A DNA stretch of 10,440 bases from Dehalococcoidales bacterium (lineage in GTDB: Bacteria > Chloroflexota > Dehalococcoidia > Dehalococcoidales > RBG-16-60-22): contig JAOAEN010000001.1 of NCBI GenBank assembly GCA_026416775.1, forward strand, positions 5,901-16,340, in the 5' to 3' direction. The notes beneath the pieces are model-generated. The model saw nothing but the letters and a program-made list of their open reading frames with translations. It ran no database searches and was not told the DNA's origin. Within the stretch, counting starts at the first letter, position 1. Every line of letters starts with the position of its first letter. The position numbers and the translations under genes were made by a program. Shown here one piece after another: positions 1 through 6,218 of the stretch.

Positions 1-1
1 C

Positions 2-1429
2 ACGCTCGTGGTTGCCGAGCCGATTTTCCCCGGTGGGCCGCTGGGCTGGCCGGCAGATTCAAGGTTTGCCGAGGTGCTCTTCCAGCAGATTGCCCTTGAG
101 CCTCTCCTCCAGCAGAGCATTGACGGCAAGTTTACCGGGCGGCTGGCCACCGAGTGGAATGTGGCTCCCGATGGCAAATCGGTGACGTTCAAGCTGCGCC
201 GGGGTGTTAAGTTCCATGACGGTTCTGATTTCAATGCGAAGGCGGTCAAGTTCAACTTTGATGCCCTGATCCCGACCGGGAAATCGTCCTTTGTTGACTG
301 GGAATCGGTGGAGGTCATTGACGACTACACGGTCAAGGTCAACCTCAAGAAGTGGACGAACTATTCGCTTTCGTCCTTCTCCTACGAAGGTGGTGCCTTT
401 ATCGTTTCCCCCACGGCATACGAGAAGAACGGCGTTGAGTGGATGCGGCAGAACATGGTCGGGACCGGCCCGTTCAAGCAGGTCGGCTACGAGCGCGACG
501 TGCAGGTGGTCTATGAGAAATTCGCTGATTACTGGAACAAGGGCAGGCCCTATGTTGACAAGATAATTTACAAGTGTGTGGCCGACCCGATGACCCAGGA
601 GGCTGCCCTGAAGAACAAGGAGCTGGACGGCATGGCTTCTGGGGCGGACAAGAGGCTTGCGGACCTCGTGGCAAGCGGTCTCAAGGCGGTCACGGGGGTG
701 CTCGGTGTCGGGGCCTACTTCCCGGATAGTGCCCACCCCGATTCCCCTCTGGCTAACCTGAAGGTCCGGGAGGCCCTTGAGTATGCCATAGACAAGGAAG
801 CCATTGCCAAGGCGCTGAGCTACGGCTTCTGGGGCCCTGCTTACCAGTATGCCCCTTCAAGCTCCACCGCTTACGACCCATCGCTGCCGAAGCGCACCTA
901 TAATCCCGAGAAGGCAAAACAGCTCCTTGCCGAGGCAGGTTTCCCGAACGGGGTTGAGTTTAACTTCCTGGTGACCAATGATGAGCCGGCAAAGTCCGTG
1001 GCGGTTGCCGTTCAGGCGAACTGGCTTGAGATCGGCGTCAAGGCAAATATCCAGATCCTGGAGAGCGCCAAGTTTGAGGAATATGCCAGGACGGGCTGGA
1101 ATAACGGGCTGCTCTACGCGGCGCCCCCCGGACCGAGCAACTGGGTGCGCACGATCACGGGTGTGCTTGACCCGACCGGAGCCAACTACATCAGTGTCGC
1201 GAGGTCGCAGGAGTACATTGACCTGTTCAATGCAGCGGCAACCAGCATGCAGAAGGACACCGCCAAGGAAAGGGCGGTCGTCAAGTACATCTACGATAAC
1301 GTGATGTGCATCCCGGTCTGGGAAGTGGTACGTGCCTGGGTCGTCCAGCCTTACGTGAAGGATGGCGGTTTCCTTTCCCATGCCGGTGCCTTCTACTGGA
1401 ATGCCGATACCATCTGGCTTGACAAGTAA
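2..1429 (+). CDS. ABC transporter substrate-binding protein, family 5 (partial, 5' end outside window)
   Basis: This is the extracytoplasmic solute-binding component of an oligopeptide/nickel-family (SBP_bac_5) ABC importer. The reading frame is open to the left edge (codons start at base 2, reading TLVVAEP), so the GTG at base 8 is an internal codon. The signal peptide and first residues lie outside the window. Visible family features are the early LATEWNVAPDGKSVTFKLRRGVKFHDG block, where binding-protein families of this type are most conserved, then FNAKAVKFNFDAL, GTGPFK near the middle, VREALEYAIDKEAIAKAL, and a C-terminal IPVWEVVRAWVVQP segment ending at TAA. The visible 475 codons are close to a full mature protein. 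The two permeases downstream fit the same importer. Despite the 'peptide' label, members bind peptides, metals, sugars and other organic solutes, so the ligand is unknown. The neighbouring redox genes suggest a catabolic substrate (inference). Confidence 0.93.
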   Translation, partial: TLVVAEPIFPGGPLGWPADSRFAEVLFQQIALEPLLQQSIDGKFTGRLATEWNVAPDGKSVTFKLRRGVKFHDGSDFNAKAVKFNFDALIPTGKSSFVDWESVEVIDDYTVKVNLKKWTNYSLSSFSYEGGAFIVSPTAYEKNGVEWMRQNMVGTGPFKQVGYERDVQVVYEKFADYWNKGRPYVDKIIYKCVADPMTQEAALKNKELDGMASGADKRLADLVASGLKAVTGVLGVGAYFPDSAHPDSPLANLKVREALEYAIDKEAIAKALSYGFWGPAYQYAPSSSTAYDPSLPKRTYNPEKAKQLLAEAGFPNGVEFNFLVTNDEPAKSVAVAVQANWLEIGVKANIQILESAKFEEYARTGWNNGLLYAAPPGPSNWVRTITGVLDPTGANYISVARSQEYIDLFNAAATSMQKDTAKERAVVKYIYDNVMCIPVWEVVRAWVVQPYVKDGGFLSHAGAFYWNADTIWLDK

Positions 1430-1446
1430 GGTCGCAAGTTGTTCAG

Positions 1447-1486
1447 GTGTGGGGGCGGGCGGGGAATTTTTCGTCCGCCCCCTCAC
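1447..1486 (+). promoter_or_regulatory. GC-rich hairpin between binding-protein and permease genes
   Basis: Bases 1447-1460 pair with 1473-1486: a 14-position stem with one T/T mismatch (1450/1483) and one G-T pair, around a 12-base loop. The core is GGGGGCGG against CCGCCCCC. No T-run follows, so it is not a standard intrinsic terminator. It sits 18 bases after the binding-protein stop and 80 bases before the permease. A hairpin here commonly stabilises the upstream mRNA 3' end or reduces readthrough, giving more binding protein than permease. That role is inferred from position only. Confidence 0.6.
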
Positions 1487-1566
1487 CCGCCGTAGAGGTT
1501 TCCCGTCCGAGTGGTGAACGAACGGGGATTGATCGGATTTCTGCTGGGGGCTTGTAGTTCTCGGAT

Positions 1567-2523
1567 ATGGTTGCTTACATCGTGCGCCGGCTGATACAGG
1601 CGGTATTTGTGCTGCTGCTTGTCAGCATCATCGTCTTTCTTGCTTTGAGGCTTCTTCCCGGTGACCCGATTTATCTCCTGCTCACCTCGGAGCAGGTGCA
1701 GATCATCACCCCGGAAGAGGTGGCAAGGTTAAAACACGAGTACGGACTGGACAAGTCCCTCATCCTGCAGTATTTTGACTGGCTCTGGGGGGTAGTGCGC
1801 GGTGATTTCGGGACCTCTCTCAGATTCCATTTCAGCGTGGGTGCCCTGATGCTGGAAAGAATCCCCCTCACCCTGCATCTGGGGATTATCGCCTTTATCG
1901 TTGCCCATGCGGTGGGTATTGCTGCGGGGATCGTCTGCGCGGTGAGGCGGGGGACATGGCTGGACACCCTGGTCACCGTGCTGGCAAATATCGGCATTAC
2001 TGTGCCCATTTTCTGGCTGGGTATCATGATGATTTATCTGTTTGCCCTTTACCTCAAGTGGCTTCCCACGATGGGCTATACCTCGCCTTTTGACGATTTC
2101 TGGATGAGCACAAAACAGCTCATCATGCCGGTCATCTGCCTTGCCATCATGCCGATGGCTTCCACCACAAGGCAGACACGTTCTAGCATGCTTGAGGTCA
2201 TGCGCCAGGACTACATCCGCACTGCCTGGGCGAAGGGCTTGAAGGAACAGATCGTGATCATCAGGCATGCCCTGAAGAACGGGCTTATCCCGGTGCTGAC
2301 GCTTGCCGGGCTCCATCTGAGTTCCATCGTCGGCGGCTCGGTGCTTGTGGAAAGTGTGTTCAACATCCCCGGCATGGGCCGACTTGCGGTGTATTCTGTC
2401 ATCAACCGTGATTTTCAGGTGGTACAGGGGGTGACCCTGGTGATTGCGGCGGCGATTGTCCTTGTGAATTTGATTGTGGATATTTCCTACGGGTGGCTTG
2501 ACCCGAGGATCAGGTACAGGTAG
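1567..2523 (+). CDS. ABC transporter permease, DppB/OppB type
   Basis: This is one of the two inner-membrane permease subunits of an oligopeptide-family importer. The 318-residue length is typical. The N-terminus MVAYIVRRLIQAVFVLLLVS is the usual DppB opening and supports the ATG start. A first membrane helix spans about residues 10-30, followed by LPGDP, a periplasmic/soluble segment to about 95, then hydrophobic helices near 100-125, 133-162, 185-198, 245-262 and 287-308. The EAA-type ATPase-contact loop is seen at about 216-240 (YIRTAWAKGLKEQ then RHALKNGLIP). The C-terminus LDPRIRYR is characteristic. Shine-Dalgarno support is poor: the only G-run is at 1546-1550, 16 bases before the ATG. 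Translation may be weak relative to the binding protein. The next gene starts 10 bases after the TAG. Confidence 0.95.
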   Translation: MVAYIVRRLIQAVFVLLLVSIIVFLALRLLPGDPIYLLLTSEQVQIITPEEVARLKHEYGLDKSLILQYFDWLWGVVRGDFGTSLRFHFSVGALMLERIPLTLHLGIIAFIVAHAVGIAAGIVCAVRRGTWLDTLVTVLANIGITVPIFWLGIMMIYLFALYLKWLPTMGYTSPFDDFWMSTKQLIMPVICLAIMPMASTTRQTRSSMLEVMRQDYIRTAWAKGLKEQIVIIRHALKNGLIPVLTLAGLHLSSIVGGSVLVESVFNIPGMGRLAVYSVINRDFQVVQGVTLVIAAAIVLVNLIVDISYGWLDPRIRYR

Positions 2524-2533
2524 GACTGGACCT

Positions 2534-3433
2534 ATGGCAGGAAGCGGTGAAAGTAGTATAGCCGGCATCTCGGAGATGCCCCCGCGCGTGAGCGAGCTGC
2601 GCCGTTTTATCCGTGTCTTCTTCGGAAGAAAGATTGTCGTCTTTGGCATGGTCGTCATCGTGCTATTCATGCTCACTGCCGGTCTGGCGCCATGGCTTGC
2701 CCCCTATGACCCGCTGAAGCCGAACCTCCGCGATACCCTTGCCAATCCGTCGCGGACACATCTCCTCGGCACCGATAACTTCGGTAGGGATACCATGAGC
2801 CGTCTCATCTACGGCAGCCGCATTTCGCTCATGGTCGGGGTGATCGCAGTGGGGATTGCTGCGGTTGCCGGGATGTTCCTCGGGCTTATTGCCGGGTACT
2901 TTGGGGGGTGGTGCTATACCGTTATCATGAGGTTCATGGATGCCCTCATGGCATTCCCCATGATTCTGCTTGCACTTCTCATCACTGCCCTGCTCGGCGG
3001 CGGGCTGGTCAACGTGATGGTGGCACTGGGAATCGCCCTCATGCCCGGCTATGCCCGTATCATGTGCGGTCAGGTGCTTTCCATCAAGGAAAACGACTAC
3101 ATCGTTGCCGCCCATGCCATCGGCGCCGATAGCGTGCGCATCATGCTGCGCCATGTCCTTCCCAACAGTCTGCCGCCGATCATCGTCATGGTCACGATGA
3201 TGATGGGGACAACCATCCTTGCCGAAGCCGGCCTGAGCTATCTCGGGATCGGGATTGAACTCCCCACCGCCACATGGGGCGGTATGATCAACGAGGGCTA
3301 TCAGTACCTTCTGAGTAACCCGATCCTCTCATTTGCCCCGGGGGTGGCGATCATGCTTGTTGTCTTCAGTTTCAACATGGTGGGCGATGGCCTGCGTGAT
3401 GCTCTGGATCCCCGCCTGAGGGGGATCCTGTGA
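2534..3433 (+). CDS. ABC transporter permease, DppC/OppC type
   Basis: This is the second permease subunit, expected to pair with the preceding one. From ATG 2534 it is 299 residues. The frame is open further upstream to an ATG at 2474, but that would overlap the DppB-type gene by 50 bases and add a segment unlike the family. The 2534 start has GGTAGGA at 2519-2525, and an ATG at 2576 is a further possibility. Family marks are an N-terminal cytoplasmic helix region then a TM helix (about 33-55), LAPYDP, the diagnostic HLLGTDNFGRDTMSRLIYG (about 76-94), further TM helices, an EAA-type loop at about 189-211 (YIVAAHAIGADS then RHVLPN), EAGLSYLGIG (231-240), and a C-terminal GDGLRDALDPRLRG. The matching ATPase subunits (DppD/DppF type) are absent here. 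Confidence 0.94.
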   Translation: MAGSGESSIAGISEMPPRVSELRRFIRVFFGRKIVVFGMVVIVLFMLTAGLAPWLAPYDPLKPNLRDTLANPSRTHLLGTDNFGRDTMSRLIYGSRISLMVGVIAVGIAAVAGMFLGLIAGYFGGWCYTVIMRFMDALMAFPMILLALLITALLGGGLVNVMVALGIALMPGYARIMCGQVLSIKENDYIVAAHAIGADSVRIMLRHVLPNSLPPIIVMVTMMMGTTILAEAGLSYLGIGIELPTATWGGMINEGYQYLLSNPILSFAPGVAIMLVVFSFNMVGDGLRDALDPRLRGIL

Positions 3434-3453
3434 GGCTTGATTCTGGTAGGAAC

Positions 3454-3459
3454 GAGGAG
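3454..3459 (+). promoter_or_regulatory. Shine-Dalgarno GAGGAG that fixes the flavoprotein start
   Basis: GAGGAG at 3454-3459 lies six bases before ATG 3466. It favours that ATG over the in-frame GTG at 3430, which overlaps the stop of the preceding permease and has no better site. Confidence 0.7.
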
Positions 3460-3465
3460 CGCCAT

Positions 3466-4908
3466 ATGATAGAGAGAAGGAAACTGGAAGAGATTGTGGG
3501 GGCGGAGAATGTCCTCACCGATGAGGCAACGCTTGCTTCATACTCGCATGATATGAGCTTTGCCCCCCGTGTGAAGCCAGAAGCGGTGGTGAGACCGCTA
3601 AGCGCAGACGAGGTCAGACGGCTGGTTTCCCTTGCCGGTGAGACGCATACCCCGCTTGTCCCGGTAAGCTCGGGCCCGCCGCATTTCCGCGGGGACACCG
3701 TGCCTTCCACGGGCGGGGCGATTGCCCTTGACCTGGGCCGGATGAAAAGGATCATCCACATTGACCGCAAGAACCGCGTCGCCATGTTCGAGCCGGGAGT
3801 GACCTTCGATGAGCTAAGCGCGGCGTTAAGGGGACACGGGATGCGGCTCAACATGCCGTTACTGCCGCGTAAGACCAAGTCGGTGCTGGGAAGCCTTCTG
3901 GAGCGGGAACCGCCCGTCATGCCCAAGTACCACTGGGATAACGCGGACCCGCTTACCTGTACGGAAATTGTGTTCGGTAACGGCGAGGTATTTCGCACCG
4001 GTTCCGCCGCCGGCTCGGGCACGATTGAGGAGCAATGGGCAGCCGGTGGTGCCCAGAAAGAGGCAGCGGGACCTTCGGCATTTTCCCTTTACCGTGTCAT
4101 TCAGGGGGCACAGGGGACAATGGGGGTGGTCACCTGGGCAACGGCACGTTGTGAGATCCTTCCCGTTCTGGAAGAGCCATTTTTTGTTGGCTCTTCTGAC
4201 CTTGACCGGCTTCTGGACGGCGTCCACTGGCTGGTGCGCCTGCGCCTCGTCAACGAGTGTTTTATCCTGAACCGCACCGATTTTGCCGTGATCACCTCGG
4301 CGGCGAAGAAGGACCTGCCGGAGTGGGTACTCTTCTTCAATCTTGCCGCCTATGACCTGCTTCCCGATCTGAGAATGAAGGGACAGCTTGAGGATATGCA
4401 GGCGCTGCTCCAGCGCCTTTCACTTACCCCGGTGAAATCGGTGGGGGGTATGAGTGCCGGACATTTTCTGCGGCTTGTGCAGAAGCCGTCTGAAGAGCCG
4501 TACTGGAAATTGCGCCCCGGGGGCGCCTTCCACGATGTTTTCTTCATCACGGTATCCGGCAGGCTGCAGGAGATGGTCGGTGCGGTGTATGGTGAGGTGT
4601 CGCGTGCCGGCTACCCTGTGGCAGAGCTGGGGATATACCTGCAACCCGTTGTTCAGGGGACAAGCTTTCATGCCGAATTCAGCCTCTTCTATGACCCTCA
4701 TAGACCGGACGAGGTGATGCGCCTCCATGCGCTTTCCTGCGCGCTTACCGAAAGGCTGCTTTCGCGGGGGGCATTCTTTTCCCGTCCCTACGGTGAACAT
4801 GCCGGTCTCATCATGAACCGTGATGCGGCGACATTTACTGCCCTGAAAAAGGTGAAGGCAATTTTCGATCCCGGGAACATCATGAACCCGGGCAAGCTGG
4901 GTCTTTAG
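3466..4908 (+). CDS. GlcD-like FAD-binding oxidoreductase (VAO/PCMH family), first of two
   Basis: This is a predicted cytoplasmic flavoprotein of about 480 residues with the layout of the glycolate/lactate oxidase flavin subunit: an N-terminal FAD_binding_4 domain (about 35-230) and a C-terminal FAD-oxidase domain. Supporting segments are PEAVVRPLSADEVRRLV (38-54), GGAIALDLGRMKRI then FEPGVTFDEL (83-116), SVLGSLLEREPPVMPKYHW (139-157), FGNGEVFRTG (170-179) and VIQGAQGTMGVVTWA (211-225). The C-terminus IFDPGNIMNPGKLG is the classic family ending. The usual glycine-rich FAD pyrophosphate loop is replaced by PVSSGPPHFRGDTVP (66-80). The N-terminal IVGAEN...DEATLASYS resembles the start of the flavoprotein two genes on, suggesting distant paralogy. 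The next gene encodes an Fe-S partner 32 bases downstream. The likely role is oxidation of an alcohol or hydroxyacid with electrons passed to that partner; the substrate is unknown. Confidence 0.9.
   Translation: MIERRKLEEIVGAENVLTDEATLASYSHDMSFAPRVKPEAVVRPLSADEVRRLVSLAGETHTPLVPVSSGPPHFRGDTVPSTGGAIALDLGRMKRIIHIDRKNRVAMFEPGVTFDELSAALRGHGMRLNMPLLPRKTKSVLGSLLEREPPVMPKYHWDNADPLTCTEIVFGNGEVFRTGSAAGSGTIEEQWAAGGAQKEAAGPSAFSLYRVIQGAQGTMGVVTWATARCEILPVLEEPFFVGSSDLDRLLDGVHWLVRLRLVNECFILNRTDFAVITSAAKKDLPEWVLFFNLAAYDLLPDLRMKGQLEDMQALLQRLSLTPVKSVGGMSAGHFLRLVQKPSEEPYWKLRPGGAFHDVFFITVSGRLQEMVGAVYGEVSRAGYPVAELGIYLQPVVQGTSFHAEFSLFYDPHRPDEVMRLHALSCALTERLLSRGAFFSRPYGEHAGLIMNRDAATFTALKKVKAIFDPGNIMNPGKLGL
4171..4196 (+). 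repeat. Perfect 9-bp inverted repeat inside the first flavoprotein gene
   Basis: GAAGAGCCA at 4171-4179 is the exact reverse complement of 4188-4196. The 8-base loop is mostly T. Two G-T pairs could extend the stem outward. It lies mid-gene in a stretch coding LEEPFFVGSS, so it could be chance or a transcript hairpin. Confidence 0.6.
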
Positions 4909-4940
4909 ACCGAAAGGAGTGAGAAGGGAAGGAGAGAGTT

Positions 4941-6203
4941 ATGGCGCTTGAAGATTACCGGACGGATATGGAAGCATGCTGTCGCTGTTCCGTATGCAAG
5001 TTCATTCCTATGGAGCAGGTGAAAAGCTATGATTTTGCCTATGGCTGCCCCAGCATTGCCCGGTACAACTTCCATGCCTATTCAGGCGGGGGAAGACTTG
5101 CCATCGGCATCGCACTTCTTGATAAGGAGCTTGAATACTCGCGGGGCCTGCTTGACATTGTTTACAACTGCCAGATGTGCGGTGCCTGTGATGTGTCCTG
5201 CAAGTATGCCATGGATATGGATGTCTTTGAACCGATAAGTGAGATGCGCATCGCCTGCGTGGAAAGGGGGCTTACGCTTCCGGTATTTGAGAAGATGATT
5301 GCATCACTCAGGCAGAACGGGAATCTCGTGCCACCGGCGGGTGCAGGGGGAAAGCGCTGGTTTGATGACCTTGAGGTGAAGGATTACACGCGTGAGAAGG
5401 TGGAAGTCATCTTTCACGCCGGCTGCCGCCTCGGTGGCGATAGATCGCTGTGGGAGGCAGGAAGGATGGCCCTGGCGCTGCTGAAGAAGGCGGGAGTTGA
5501 TGTCGGCATCGCTGCCGGGGAAAAGTGCTGCGGGGGACGCGCCCACTATCTGGGCTATAGGGAAGAGTTCTTAAAGCAGGCGGAGCAGAATGTAAAGCAG
5601 TTTGCCCGTGCGGGTGCGACGGTCCTGGTCACCGGCTGTGCCGAATGCTATCAGGCCTTCAGGGTGCTCTATGACCGCTACGGTTTCACCCCCGGTCTTG
5701 AGGTGCTGCACATAAGCGAATATCTCCTGCGTCTTGTCCGCGAAGGCAGGCTGAGACCTTACCGGGAGCTGAACATGAAGGTCACCTACCATGACCCGTG
5801 CTATCTGGGGAGGCTGGGTGAGCCATGGGTCCACTGGGAGGGTAAGCTCAAGCCGGGGCAGATACGCCTCTTTGACCCGCCGCGGGAGTTCCGTCGCGGT
5901 AGCTACGGGGTGTACCAGCCGCCGCGCGAGCTGCTCATGGGCATTCCGGGCATCACCCTTGCCGAGATGGAGCGTAACCGCGAGTACGCCTGGTGCTGTG
6001 GTGCCGGTGGTGGAGTGAAGGAAAGTAACCCCGATTTTGCCCTCTGGACGGCGCGGGAAAGGCTCAAAGAAGCCCGTCTCACCGGGGCGGATGTTCTGGT
6101 AACGGCCTGCCCCGGTTGCCTGCGGAACTTCCGCGATGCCCTTGCCGGGCAGCCGCTTAGGGTGAACGATATTACCGAGCTTGTCGCCGGGGCCTGTTTA
6201 TGA
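4941..6203 (+). CDS. (Fe-S)-binding protein with two CCG domains, GlcF/HdrD type
   Basis: This 420-residue protein should carry electrons between the flanking flavoproteins and a quinone, thiol or electron-transfer partner. The N-terminal part holds two ferredoxin-like cysteine sets: C13/C16/C19 with C36-P, and C77/C80/C83/C87. Two CCG cysteine-rich domains follow. The first is C162, C196-C197-G198, C233/C236; the second is C287, C352-C353-G354, C390/C393. CCG motifs bind Fe-S clusters in heterodisulfide reductase HdrB/HdrD and occur in GlcF, GlpC and LutA. The first CCG has the normal spacing (33 residues between C162 and C196). The second has 64 residues between C287 and C352, about 30 more than normal. 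The fourth cysteine of the second ferredoxin-like set is followed by Lys instead of the usual Pro. No membrane helix is evident. AAGGAG at 4929-4934 sits six bases before the ATG. The gene is flanked on both sides by flavoprotein genes, and the same-strand spacing implies co-expression. Confidence 0.93.
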   Translation: MALEDYRTDMEACCRCSVCKFIPMEQVKSYDFAYGCPSIARYNFHAYSGGGRLAIGIALLDKELEYSRGLLDIVYNCQMCGACDVSCKYAMDMDVFEPISEMRIACVERGLTLPVFEKMIASLRQNGNLVPPAGAGGKRWFDDLEVKDYTREKVEVIFHAGCRLGGDRSLWEAGRMALALLKKAGVDVGIAAGEKCCGGRAHYLGYREEFLKQAEQNVKQFARAGATVLVTGCAECYQAFRVLYDRYGFTPGLEVLHISEYLLRLVREGRLRPYRELNMKVTYHDPCYLGRLGEPWVHWEGKLKPGQIRLFDPPREFRRGSYGVYQPPRELLMGIPGITLAEMERNREYAWCCGAGGGVKESNPDFALWTARERLKEARLTGADVLVTACPGCLRNFRDALAGQPLRVNDITELVAGACL

Positions 6204-6218
6204 TACGAAAGGAGTGTC

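Noticed and set aside
59..736. Long - strand open frames opposite the binding-protein and other + strand genes
   Set aside because: They mirror the codon pattern of the GC-rich + strand genes. Their translations are rich in His, Arg and Pro, with no domain structure.
1529..1556. TTGATC-like hexamer as a promoter before the first permease
   Set aside because: The would-be -10 (TTGTAG) is a poor match, and the gene is explained by readthrough from the binding-protein gene.
2474..2533. Upstream start of the second permease at ATG 2474
   Set aside because: It would overlap the first permease by 50 bases and add residues unlike the DppC family. ATG 2534 has a plausible ribosome site and gives a normal length.
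3430..3465. GTG 3430 as start of the first flavoprotein
   Set aside because: ATG 3466 has an ideal GAGGAG site six bases upstream. The extra 12 residues look like untranslated leader.
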